A stretch of 64,000 nt of DNA, from contig CAYWXK010000002.1 of assembly GCA_964462515.1 (NCBI GenBank), positions 1 to 64,000 on the forward strand, in the 5' to 3' direction. Positions 1-7,533 of this stretch are shown piece by piece (the first letter of the stretch is position 1; every line of letters starts with the position of its first letter). The notes beneath the pieces are model-generated. The model did not search any database and was not told the origin of the DNA. It saw only the letters and a program-made list of their open reading frames with translations. Both the position numbers and the translations under genes were made by a program. Source of the stretch: CAYWXK01 sp964462515. Lineage in GTDB: Bacteria; Planctomycetota; Phycisphaerae; Sedimentisphaerales; Anaerobacaceae.

Positions 1-234
1 ATTCTTTCAGGATACCCTCTAATCCGCAATGGTACAGTTTTCGGGGGTCAGATCAACGCCAGAGGCGGAATCCAGAATCGAGCAACGATTTATGCAAAAC
101 AAAGCCAATTTGCTGTATACTTAAATGAACGTAAGCTATTGTTTTAACAAAGTATTATGAAAATAAACGACTTTGCAAACGCAGTGAAAAACAAACCCAA
201 TCAAACCCAAACAAACTCGAAGAGAAGCGCGTAG

Positions 235-254
235 GGTGGGGTCTTTACCCCACC
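235..254. repeat. GGTGGGG/CCCCACC hairpin in gene-free start of window
   Basis: A perfect 7-bp stem with a 6-nt loop lies in the first 350 bases, which hold no gene I can support. It has no T-tract, so it is not a typical terminator. Its style resembles the other dispersed palindromes in this window. Just before it is an A/C-rich stretch with repeated CAAACCCAA units. Confidence 0.5.
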
Positions 255-372
255 AATTCTTCTATTTCAAACGTCCCCTTGCAAAAGTGGGTCATCACGA
301 GGATTATTTATCTGGATTAACCCGCCGATAAATGGTAAAAGATAAGGCATTGTGAAGTCAAAAAGGCAAAAG

Positions 373-1242
373 ATGGCAACTAAAAGGTTAAATATCTTTG
401 AGAAGCCCAATCTCAAAGAGCCGAGGCTGGTGATTGGTTTTTCCGGCTGGATGGACGGCGGCGATGTCTCCACAGGGACGGTCAAGTGCTTCATCGACAA
501 GCTCGGTGCACAAAAAATCGCCACCATTAACCCTGAGGGTTTTTATATCTATAATTTCCCCGGGATGATGGAGGTTACCGCCATGTTTAGGCCGCATACC
601 AAAATTGAGAGCGGTTTGATTACCTCTTTTGAGATTCCCGCTGATGCCTTTTTCGCCAGTGAGGAGGCCGACCTTATACTCTTTCTGGGAAAAGAGCCTA
701 ATTTGCTCTGGGAAGAGTTTGCCACCTGCCTTCTCTGGTTGTGCGCAGAATTCGGCGTCAAAATGATATATTTTGTCGGCAGCATTGCCGGCCTTATCCC
801 TCACACCCGTGAGCCGCGGCTTTTCTGCTCCGTTTCGGATGCAAAACTCAAGGAGACCTTCCAGCATTACGGCGTCAAATTCACAAGTTACGAAGGCCCC
901 GCCAGCTTTGTCACTTACCTGACTACACGATGCAACCAGCAGGCTCTCAGCCTTGTAAGTCTGGTAGCTACCATTCCTGCCTATGTGCAGGGTGCCAATC
1001 CAAAGTGTGTTGAGGCTGTTACAAGGCGCCTGGCTGGTATGCTGGGTGTGGATTTAGAGCTTGATGACCTGCAGGCTGCCAGTGATGAGTTTGAGAAGAA
1101 GCTAAGTCAGATTGTGCAGCAGCAGCCGGAGTTAGCCGGCAGCATCCGCAAGCTGGAAGAGGATTACGATAACGAGATTTTCGACAGCGAGATGGGGGAA
1201 TTGAAAACCTGGCTCCAACAGCAGGGCATCAGTGTCGATTAG
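373..1242 (+). CDS. PAC2 family protein
   Basis: This is a roughly 290-residue soluble protein of the PAC2 family, named after the proteasome assembly chaperone 2 fold. The segment beginning RLVIGFSGWMDGGD, followed by the GSIAGLIPHTREP region, matches the family pattern of a purine-phosphorylase-like alpha/beta core with glycine-rich turns. Bacterial members have no firmly established role. I prefer the ATG at 373, which has an AAAGG about 8 nt upstream. An in-frame GTG at 352 would add seven residues. The C-terminal 60 residues are charged and helical. The gene stands alone, and the next gene begins after a 270-bp gap. The family call is confident, the function is not. Confidence 0.8.
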   Translation: MATKRLNIFEKPNLKEPRLVIGFSGWMDGGDVSTGTVKCFIDKLGAQKIATINPEGFYIYNFPGMMEVTAMFRPHTKIESGLITSFEIPADAFFASEEADLILFLGKEPNLLWEEFATCLLWLCAEFGVKMIYFVGSIAGLIPHTREPRLFCSVSDAKLKETFQHYGVKFTSYEGPASFVTYLTTRCNQQALSLVSLVATIPAYVQGANPKCVEAVTRRLAGMLGVDLELDDLQAASDEFEKKLSQIVQQQPELAGSIRKLEEDYDNEIFDSEMGELKTWLQQQGISVD

Positions 1243-1274
1243 AAACATATTCCACCAAAACCCAGCGTCTGCAG

Positions 1275-1356
1275 CCCCGCACCAATTGTTCGTTTGATGA
1301 TTGCTGTGACGACAATTTTGCAGAAGACTCGTTGGGTTCGTTCAATTGGTGCGGGG
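1275..1356. repeat. Family C palindrome, copy 1
   Basis: The outer arms are CCCCGCACCAATTGTTCG and, inverted, CGTTCAATTGGTGCGGGG, separated by about 46 nt. Related arms occur at 10041-10116, 42349-42367 and 50138-50197. The right arm overlaps the end of the uracil-DNA glycosylase remnant at 1345-1425 and supplies its stop codon on the minus strand. Confidence 0.65.
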
Positions 1357-1425
1357 TGGAATTGGCAGGTTCAATTCGGCAAGGACATTTTCCATATCCT
1401 CCCAGATATACTGACGGTTTTTCTG
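1345..1425 (-). pseudogene. Remnant of a uracil-DNA glycosylase 3' end
   Basis: Read on the minus strand this stretch encodes NRQYIWEDMENVLAELNLP, which closely matches the C-terminus NRRYVWEDMKKVLAELGLP of the intact uracil-DNA glycosylase at 2693-3415. The match is also visible at DNA level, with CATATCCTCCCAGA shared exactly. Nothing upstream on the minus strand continues the glycosylase, so only about 25 codons survive. The ECF sigma gene pair (1515-2668) now lies between the remnant and the intact gene. Either a second glycosylase copy decayed, or an insertion duplicated the gene end. Confidence 0.6.
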
Positions 1426-1482
1426 CCGCTTTTTTCTATCTGCAGGAAAGTGAAATTGAACCCGAATTCGTGCCGATGCGAC

Positions 1483-1488
1483 TATAAT
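1483..1488 (+). promoter_or_regulatory. Possible -10 box (TATAAT) for the ECF sigma gene
   Basis: A perfect TATAAT lies 26 nt before the TTG start of the sigma gene. No good -35 hexamer is found at 16-18 nt spacing (TTGAAC at 1456 is 21 nt away). It could be a weak housekeeping promoter, or chance. Confidence 0.3.
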
Positions 1489-1514
1489 AATGGAACTACG
1501 AAAAGGAACGACAG

Positions 1515-2069
1515 TTGACAGAGAAGCAAGCAATATATTACGAGCTTCTGGTTCTGCGGTGCCAGCAGGGACAAAAAGAAGCCTTCGAAGAGTTGGTCCG
1601 AAGCTGGGAGAAACGACTGTTCTTTTATGTTCGCAGGTTGGTAGATGATGAACAAGATGCCTGGCAAATGCTGCAGCAAACCTGGTTAAAGGTGCTGCGA
1701 GGCATTAATAAGCTGCACCAGCCGCGTAAATTACCGGCCTGGCTTTACGGTATCGCTCACAATACCGCTATAGACCACTTAAGAAAAAAACATTCACAAC
1801 AAGTTTTAATCGAGGGTAATGCCGATGTCTCGAACATTGAGGACTATAATTCGACTCTCACCTTTGACGACGTCGAGCAGGTTTACTACGGACTTGGCAG
1901 GATATCTTTGCCGCATCGGGAGGTATTGACTTTGTTTTTCCTGCAAGACCTCTCAACTGACGAAATTGCCCAGGTGCTGGGCATATCTATCGGCACAGTG
2001 AAATCGAGGTTGTATTATGCAAAGCGGGCGCTAAAAGCCATTCTCGAAAAGGAGGATTCAGAATTATGA
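1515..2069 (+). CDS. ECF-type RNA polymerase sigma factor
   Basis: This 184-residue protein has region 2 at about residues 20-90 (FEELVRSWEKRLFFYVRRLV, then LPAWLYGIAHNTAIDHLRKK) and region 4 at about 125-175, with the helix-turn-helix DEIAQVLGISIGTVKSRLYYAKRAL. That is the size and plan of an extracytoplasmic-function sigma factor. The start is a TTG with GGAA 8 nt upstream; no in-frame ATG gives a complete region 2. It overlaps the next gene by 4 bp (ATGA), so the two are probably translationally coupled. The partner is a membrane protein and may act as its anti-sigma factor. The regulon cannot be read from this sequence. Confidence 0.88.
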   Translation: MTEKQAIYYELLVLRCQQGQKEAFEELVRSWEKRLFFYVRRLVDDEQDAWQMLQQTWLKVLRGINKLHQPRKLPAWLYGIAHNTAIDHLRKKHSQQVLIEGNADVSNIEDYNSTLTFDDVEQVYYGLGRISLPHREVLTLFFLQDLSTDEIAQVLGISIGTVKSRLYYAKRALKAILEKEDSEL

Positions 2070-2668
2070 ATCAATCAAACAAAACATTTAGCGAAAAATT
2101 GCTTGAAATGGAAAAACCAAACACTACTTACAAAGAACAATTTGAACAACAATTACAAACAGTGCTCGAAAAGAGATTGAATTACGCCTGGAGGGTAGGG
2201 CTGGCAATATTAGGCATAGTTGGCCTGTTGATTGCCATTCCATGTGGCGAGATGGCCTTTTCGACAAGGGTCGGCAGCGGACTCGCCTTGTTTGTTCACA
2301 TCGTTTATCTTTCCGGTATGGTTCTCGCGCTTAGCTGGGCCATCCTGATGGGTTGGGTTGCAGTAAGAGGAAAGCTAAACTTAAGAATTCAACTCAGTCG
2401 TATAGTAACTATTGGCATCGCTCTGGGCTTTTTCTTTATGCTTGATTTCACAGGCCGATTTGTGTTGCCTTTGGCAAGGGATGAGAACAAGCCAGTATTT
2501 GGAACACTACTGGTTCTTATTGGATTTTTTTTCATCGTTACCTTTGTTCTGTGTCTGATACTCCGCGTTTTGTATCGGGCGGAGTTCAAGACCCGCGAAA
2601 AGCTGTTGGAAATCGAATACCGTCTTGCCGAGCTTGCTGAAAAACTCGAAGCCAAACCGGAAAAGTGA
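2066..2668 (+). CDS. Four-TM membrane protein coupled to the ECF sigma factor
   Basis: This 200-residue protein has a soluble N-terminus of about 40 residues and four likely transmembrane segments (roughly 42-62, 72-98, 112-130 and 145-168). A charged C-terminal helix (KTREKLLEIEYRLAELAEKLE) could form a coiled coil. It overlaps the sigma gene by 4 bp. That arrangement is the usual position of an anti-sigma factor, but I see no zinc-binding HxxxCxxC anti-sigma motif. The N-terminal cytoplasmic helix would be the candidate sigma-binding part. Function is inferred from position only. Confidence 0.7.
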   Translation: MNQSNKTFSEKLLEMEKPNTTYKEQFEQQLQTVLEKRLNYAWRVGLAILGIVGLLIAIPCGEMAFSTRVGSGLALFVHIVYLSGMVLALSWAILMGWVAVRGKLNLRIQLSRIVTIGIALGFFFMLDFTGRFVLPLARDENKPVFGTLLVLIGFFFIVTFVLCLILRVLYRAEFKTREKLLEIEYRLAELAEKLEAKPEK

Positions 2669-2692
2669 AAAAAATGCCCATCGTTGTCTGCT

Positions 2693-3415
2693 TTATTTCG
2701 GGACCGGCAGGCCGAGTTCGGCGAGGACCTTTTTCATATCCTCCCAGACGTAGCGGCGGTTTTCATCGGAGTAGTTTCGTAGTAAATATGCAGGGTGAAA
2801 TGTCGCCATAAGTTTTAGCGGCGGTCGGCCAATGCCGGCATAATACTCGTGGAACTGGCCCCGCAACTGGCCTATGGACCTGGTGGTATTTAACAGCATT
2901 CTGGCAGCGTGGGCACCAAGTGCCACAATAACATCAGGATTGATTGCCTCAATTTGCCTTTGAAGATAAGGCAGACAGCTTATCATTTCATCGGGGCGAG
3001 GGTCGCGGTTTTCAGGGGGGCGACACTTGAGGATGTTGCCTATATAGACATCACTGCGTTTCAGGCCGCAAGCGGCGATTATTTTATCTAATAATTGGCC
3101 GGCTCTGCCGACAAATGGTCGGCCTTGCGCATCTTCATCGGCTCCGGGTGCTTCACCGACAAACATTATTCTTGCATTCGCACTACCCTCGCCGGGGACA
3201 GCGTTTGTTCGCAGCGTTCCCAAGGGACATTTGCGACATTGGCGAACTTCATCGGCGAGTTTTTCAAGCTCCGCCGCCGACTCTGTGATATTCGGAGAAC
3301 TCATTTGCTTCGGTTCGGAAGCCTTGGCCTCGCCCTTAACAGCAAAGCCTGTGAAAAACTGCTCCATTTCAAGGTGCTGTCGAACAGCTCTATTTATGTC
3401 CGCATCTTTTTTCAT
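2693..3415 (-). CDS. Uracil-DNA glycosylase, family 4 (iron-sulfur)
   Basis: This enzyme removes uracil from DNA in base excision repair. The 240-residue protein carries the family-4 signature: a CxxC pair (QCRKCPLG), the active-site loop VGEAPGADEDAQGRPFVGRAG, a further Cys pair around KCRPPENRDPRPDEMISC that completes the [4Fe-4S] ligands, and the C-terminal ATFHPAYLLRN loop. The N-terminal 45 residues are an extension of low similarity. I take the ATG at 3415; a TTG directly before it is less likely. The gene runs towards the sigma operon. A decayed copy of its last 25 codons lies at 1345-1425. Confidence 0.92.
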   Translation of the reverse strand: MKKDADINRAVRQHLEMEQFFTGFAVKGEAKASEPKQMSSPNITESAAELEKLADEVRQCRKCPLGTLRTNAVPGEGSANARIMFVGEAPGADEDAQGRPFVGRAGQLLDKIIAACGLKRSDVYIGNILKCRPPENRDPRPDEMISCLPYLQRQIEAINPDVIVALGAHAARMLLNTTRSIGQLRGQFHEYYAGIGRPPLKLMATFHPAYLLRNYSDENRRYVWEDMKKVLAELGLPVPK

Positions 3416-3459
3416 CAAGATAAATTGTAATGATATTTTAGACGTGAGGCAATAAAATA

Positions 3460-3483
3460 GGGCGCTTTCTCTGGAAAGCGCCC
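3460..3483 (-). terminator. Terminator downstream of gdhA
   Basis: GGGCGCTTTC and GAAAGCGCCC form a perfect 10-bp stem with a 4-nt loop. On the minus strand it follows the gdhA stop codon by about 27 nt and is followed by TATTTTATT. It separates gdhA from the glycosylase gene. Confidence 0.75.
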
Positions 3484-3510
3484 CATTTCAAAATCAGAGA
3501 GCAAAATCTC

Positions 3511-4869
3511 TTACACAAGGCCCTGGGCGAGTATTGCATTGGCCACCTTGATGAAGCCGGCGATGTTTGCACCCGTCACAAAGTTGCCAGGGCAGCCATA
3601 TTCTTCAGATGCCTCACTGGCATTTTTGTAGATTGTTACCATAATGATTTTCAGCTCGGCATCTGCTTTTTCGAACGTCCAGGGAATGCGCTGACTGTTC
3701 TGTGCCATTTCAAGGCCTGAGACGGCGACGCCGCCGGCATTTGAAGCCTTGCCAGGTAAAAACAGAACCTTATTGGCGTGGAATACATCGACTGCTTCCG
3801 GAGTGCAGGGCATATTGGCGCCCTCGGCGACAGCGATACAGCCATTTTTGACTAATGTTTTGGCAGCGTCTTCATCAAGCTCATTCTGTGTTGCGCAGGG
3901 CAGGGCAACGTCGCACTTAACATTCCAGACGCCGCTGCAACCTTCGGTGTATTTTGCGTTTTTGTGAATCGCGACATACTCTTTTATGCGTTTTCGCTCC
4001 ACTTCTTTGATTTGCTTGACGGTGTTGAGCTTGATACCATCGGGGTTGTAAATGAAGCCGTTGGAGTCGCTCATCGTAACGACCTTTCCGCCAAGCTGCT
4101 GAACCTTTTCGGTGGCGTAAATGGCGACGTTGCCTGCGCCAGAAACAGCCACTGTCATACCGTCAAAGCTCTTACCCTTTGCTTCCAACGCCTCCTGCAC
4201 TATATAGGTAAGGCCGTAGCCGGTAGCTTCGGTTCGCACCAGTGAGCCGCCCCATTCGAGACCCTTGCCGGTGAGGACGCCGGTGAACTCGTTTTTGATT
4301 CGTTTATACTGGCCGAACATAAAACCGATTTCGCGCCCGCCAACGCCGATGTCACCTGCAGGGACGTCGGTATCGGGGCCGACGTGACGGAAAAGCTCTG
4401 TCATAAAGCTCTGGCAGAAGCGCATCACTTCGCCATCGCTTTTGCCTTTAGGGTCGAAATCGGAGCCGCCTTTGCCGCCGCCCATCATAAGACCCGTCAG
4501 AGAGTTCTTGAGGATTTGCTCGAAGCCGAGGAACTTAATTATGCCCAGATACACGGTCGGGTGGAAACGGATGCCGCCCTTGTAAGGGCCGAGCGCACTA
4601 TTGAACTCGATTCTAAATCCGCGATTGACCTGGAATTCACCCCTGTCATCCTGCCACGGGACACGAAAGATGATTTGCCTTTCGGGTTCGACCAGACGCT
4701 CGAGAATCCTTGCGCGGACATACTGTGGGTTTCTGTCAAGAACGACTCCTAAGCTATCGAGCACTTCCTTTACTGCCTGATGAAATTCCGGCTCGCCGGG
4801 ATTGCGTTTGAGCACTTGTTCATAAACGGCCTGGATAACACTATTTGCTGCCACTTGATTAACCTCCAT
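3511..4869 (-). CDS. gdhA: NADP-type glutamate dehydrogenase
   Basis: It interconverts 2-oxoglutarate plus ammonium and glutamate, a main route of nitrogen assimilation. The 452-residue length is that of hexameric bacterial enzymes. Visible signatures are PYKGGIRFHP (about 95-104), the catalytic-lysine loop GGGKGGSDFDPKGKSD (130-145), DTDVPAGDIGVGGREIG (167-182) and the nucleotide-binding turn SGAGNVA (243-249). The ATG at 4869 gives the usual N-terminus. No clear Shine-Dalgarno sequence is present. The gene is divergent from a LysR regulator across 158 bp, a common arrangement for a regulator and its target, so LysR control of gdhA is a reasonable guess. Confidence 0.96.
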   Translation of the reverse strand: MEVNQVAANSVIQAVYEQVLKRNPGEPEFHQAVKEVLDSLGVVLDRNPQYVRARILERLVEPERQIIFRVPWQDDRGEFQVNRGFRIEFNSALGPYKGGIRFHPTVYLGIIKFLGFEQILKNSLTGLMMGGGKGGSDFDPKGKSDGEVMRFCQSFMTELFRHVGPDTDVPAGDIGVGGREIGFMFGQYKRIKNEFTGVLTGKGLEWGGSLVRTEATGYGLTYIVQEALEAKGKSFDGMTVAVSGAGNVAIYATEKVQQLGGKVVTMSDSNGFIYNPDGIKLNTVKQIKEVERKRIKEYVAIHKNAKYTEGCSGVWNVKCDVALPCATQNELDEDAAKTLVKNGCIAVAEGANMPCTPEAVDVFHANKVLFLPGKASNAGGVAVSGLEMAQNSQRIPWTFEKADAELKIIMVTIYKNASEASEEYGCPGNFVTGANIAGFIKVANAILAQGLV

Positions 4870-4899
4870 TAGAAACTAAAATTTTTGTTCGCTACTTAA

Positions 4900-4905
4900 A
4901 TTATA
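4900..4905 (-). promoter_or_regulatory. Possible gdhA -10 box
   Basis: On the minus strand the sequence reads TTATAATTTAAG, with TATAAT about 31 nt before the gdhA start. The surrounding A/T richness makes the -35 ambiguous. The same 158-bp divergent spacer would hold any LysR operator. Confidence 0.35.
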
Positions 4906-5027
4906 ATAAGCTAAACTAATAATAAAATCAGTAATTGCCTTAGAACACAAGAATAGTTAGAATACCATATTGTGACAGGGCAACACAAGGGGCTAAATGA
5001 TAATACAATATATCAGGATACCTTATA

Positions 5028-5912
5028 ATGCACATAAAGACACTGAAAGTATTCTGCGACTTAGCTGATTCACGAAGCTTCTCAAAAACCGCTGAAAAGC
5101 ATCTTTTAAGTCAATCAGCGATTTCCCAGCAGCTTGCGCAACTGGAGCTTGCATACAATTGCCAACTGCTGGATAGAAAGAAAAGGCCGCTGGAGCTGAC
5201 CGCTGCAGGACAATTATTTTATCAGGCCGCCAAGGATATCCTCGATAGATACGAACAATTGAAAACCGACCTGAATACGTTGAAGTCATCTACCGGCAGC
5301 AGAATAAACGTAGGTGCGATTTTCAGTATCGGTATGCACACCCTGCCGGATTATGTTAAAAAGTTTCTGGCCAGCTATCCAGATGTCAATGTCCATATTG
5401 AATACCTCAGCAACGATAAGACTTATGAATCGGTTTTAGCAGGTGAGGTCGATATTGGTCTTGTGGCGGTTCCGAAACGAGATAAGAGATTAGACGTTTA
5501 CGATTTCGAGAACGAGCCTCTGGTTCTGGCCTTCAGTCCGAAACATCCATTATCGCAAGAATCACAGATTGATATTCATAGATTACAGTTTGAAAGATTC
5601 ATTGCCTTTGAGAAGAACACCCCCACGCGTGCCTGGATAGATAGCATCCTGGGGCGCTACAATGTTACTGTCCGGACAGTGATGGAGTTCGATAACATCG
5701 AAACCATCAAACGAGCGGTGGAAATAAATTCCGGCGTAGGCATCTTGCCTCAGACGGCAATACTTCAAGAAGAATCCAGCGGGACGATAAAGGCGATACA
5801 GTTTACAAATGAAAAATTCTTCAGGCCTACTGGAATAATTGTTCGTAAAGGGAAAATTTTAAGCCAGGCTGGCCGATACTTCATTGAACTATTGCGAAAG
5901 AAAGGTAGATAA
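5028..5912 (+). CDS. LysR-type transcriptional regulator
   Basis: This 294-residue protein has the standard LysR plan. A winged helix-turn-helix covers residues 1-60 (TLKVFCDLADSRSFSKTAEK, then SQSAISQQLAQLE), followed by a linker helix and a periplasmic-binding-protein-like effector domain from about residue 92 (SRINVGAIFSIGMHTLP to IIVRKGKILS). It is transcribed away from gdhA. The closest guess is control of glutamate or nitrogen metabolism, in the manner of GltC-like regulators, but the effector cannot be deduced. A short A/T-rich stretch with repeated TCGAAT-like units follows the stop codon. Confidence 0.9.
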   Translation: MHIKTLKVFCDLADSRSFSKTAEKHLLSQSAISQQLAQLELAYNCQLLDRKKRPLELTAAGQLFYQAAKDILDRYEQLKTDLNTLKSSTGSRINVGAIFSIGMHTLPDYVKKFLASYPDVNVHIEYLSNDKTYESVLAGEVDIGLVAVPKRDKRLDVYDFENEPLVLAFSPKHPLSQESQIDIHRLQFERFIAFEKNTPTRAWIDSILGRYNVTVRTVMEFDNIETIKRAVEINSGVGILPQTAILQEESSGTIKAIQFTNEKFFRPTGIIVRKGKILSQAGRYFIELLRKKGR

Positions 5913-6013
5913 TAAGAATATCGAATTTAGAATGTCGAATGATGAATTTCGAAGCGGCTTTACTGATTACCAAGAAGGATATAAGCTAATCAGCAACCCA
6001 GACAGATTATTTT

Positions 6014-6625
6014 ATGGTGATTAAAGCGGTCATCTTTGATTTGGATGGGACAATAACCCAGCCTTATTTTGACTTTGATGCCATCAGAGAAGAGATGGGG
6101 CTGCCCAGAGACTCCGGACCGGTTCTTGAGTCAGTGGCGAAGATGACGCCACAGCAGCAAAAACGCGCAGAGCAAATCCTGCATTCGCACGAGGAAAGAG
6201 CAGTGAAAGAATCTAAGCTCAATGCCGGTGCAAAACGCGCACTTTCGAGCCTGCGGGCAGCGGGGATTCAAATAGGTGTCCTGACGCGTAACAGGCGAAG
6301 CAACGCCTTTGCTATTGCCGATAAGCACGGTCTAAAATTCGATGCTGTTATCGGCAGAGAAGATGGCCCGATTAAACCCGATTCGTTTGGCGTAACGCGA
6401 TTGTGCGAGCATTTCAATGTCCAGCCTCAGGGGACTTTGGTAGTCGGCGACTATTTATTCGACTTGCTGTGTGCAAAGGCAGCCGGAGCCATCGCTGTGC
6501 TGCTAACCAATCACGAGCGGGCGGGAGAATTTGCTAAACACGCGGATTTTTGTATAAAAACGATAGATGAGATTCTTCAAATCATAAAACAAAAAAGACG
6601 AGGAACAAAGACAACCAATGAATAA
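6014..6625 (+). CDS. HAD-superfamily phosphatase
   Basis: This 203-residue hydrolase has motif I FDLDGT with the two catalytic aspartates at residues 9 and 11, motif II VLTRN, a lysine in GPIKPD, and motif IV VGDYLFD. The small helical cap between motifs I and II (residues about 20-75) resembles phosphoglycolate phosphatase-like enzymes, but the substrate is not determined. It overlaps the following lipoprotein gene by 8 bp, so the two form a transcriptional unit. Confidence 0.85.
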   Translation: MVIKAVIFDLDGTITQPYFDFDAIREEMGLPRDSGPVLESVAKMTPQQQKRAEQILHSHEERAVKESKLNAGAKRALSSLRAAGIQIGVLTRNRRSNAFAIADKHGLKFDAVIGREDGPIKPDSFGVTRLCEHFNVQPQGTLVVGDYLFDLLCAKAAGAIAVLLTNHERAGEFAKHADFCIKTIDEILQIIKQKRRGTKTTNE

Positions 6626-7454
6626 AAAAACAATCACAAAAATAGCTGTTATTTTGTTATCAATGATAATTTCGTGCCAGGCTTCGCAGCCAGGCAAAAG
6701 CCCTCCGGACACAAAATCTACGGGAACACAACAGCCGCAAAAACAGCAAATCGACCCTGTTGAATCCGTTTTGAAGCAACTGAGCAAGAAAACCTCGGAG
6801 CTTAAAACGTATGAGGGACAGGTTGAGTATAAATACATCCAGCCATTACTTGAATCAGAGGCACTAAGGAAGGGGGTATTGTATTATGCCAAGTTCGATG
6901 ATAAATCGCTGCTGAGGATAAACTTTGAAACGCTTAAGCAAGAGGATGAGGAAGAACAAAAATACGCCGAGCACTACATCTTCGACGGCAAGTGGCTAAC
7001 TCAAATCAACTATCAAATCAAATCTGTTAAACGATATGAGCTGGCTGAGCCAAATAAAACGCTGGATGCCTTCGATTTAGCCAGCAGAAATATCCCGATA
7101 ATCGGCTTTGGAAAAACGGAAGATTTGAAAAAGCAGTTTGAGATTAAATTGGTTAAGAGAGAAAAGAACGACCCGAACGATTCTGTCCGGCTTCATCTGA
7201 AAGTCAAGCCCGATTCGATTTATAAAGATGATTACATCTGGCTCGATTTCTGGATTGACAAAAAGTCGGGATTGCCGGCAAGGGTGGTCGCACTTTCGGC
7301 TGAGGAGGATGTTTACGAGATAAAGTTACTTAAGCCGAAAGTCAACAAGGAAATGGATACAAAGATCTTTGAGCTTAAGATTCCAAAGGATTTTGGTGAG
7401 CCGGATATAGTCCCGTTGAAGAAAAAGACAACCCCCAGTAAAACTGGGGGCTAA
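6618..7454 (+). CDS. Lipoprotein, LolA/DUF1571-like
   Basis: This 278-residue exported protein begins with a lipoprotein signal (MNKKTITKIAVILLSMIISC) with the lipid-anchored Cys at residue 20, then a Pro/Gln-rich linker. The body (about 50-265) looks like the beta-rich fold of LolA/DUF1571 proteins: repeated strands such as GQVEYKYIQP, KSLLRINFETL and DYIWLDFWIDKKSGLPARVV. DUF1571 proteins are common in planctomycetes and have no established function. The last codons lie in a hairpin (ACCCCCAG/CTGGGGG) that contains the stop region. Confidence 0.65.
   Translation: MNKKTITKIAVILLSMIISCQASQPGKSPPDTKSTGTQQPQKQQIDPVESVLKQLSKKTSELKTYEGQVEYKYIQPLLESEALRKGVLYYAKFDDKSLLRINFETLKQEDEEEQKYAEHYIFDGKWLTQINYQIKSVKRYELAEPNKTLDAFDLASRNIPIIGFGKTEDLKKQFEIKLVKREKNDPNDSVRLHLKVKPDSIYKDDYIWLDFWIDKKSGLPARVVALSAEEDVYEIKLLKPKVNKEMDTKIFELKIPKDFGEPDIVPLKKKTTPSKTGG
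7431..7452 (+). terminator. Hairpin overlapping the lipoprotein gene end
   Basis: A CCCCCAGT / ACTGGGGG stem with a 3-4 nt loop spans the last codons and stop of the preceding gene. There is no strong T-tract after it, so it may act as an attenuator or protect the mRNA end rather than terminate efficiently. Confidence 0.4.
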
Positions 7455-7533
7455 ATATGACCCTTAATATCACCCCGCAATAAATTGCCGGGCTAAATAT
7501 ATCATAATCGGCGGCAAAAAAGGAACAGGCCCA

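Noticed and set aside
388..867. 159-codon minus-strand frame in the PAC2 gene
   Set aside because: Antisense shadow of a recognised family; no ribosome site.
1294..1518. 74-codon plus-strand frame before the sigma gene
   Set aside because: It covers a C palindrome and the antisense of the glycosylase remnant; no protein features.
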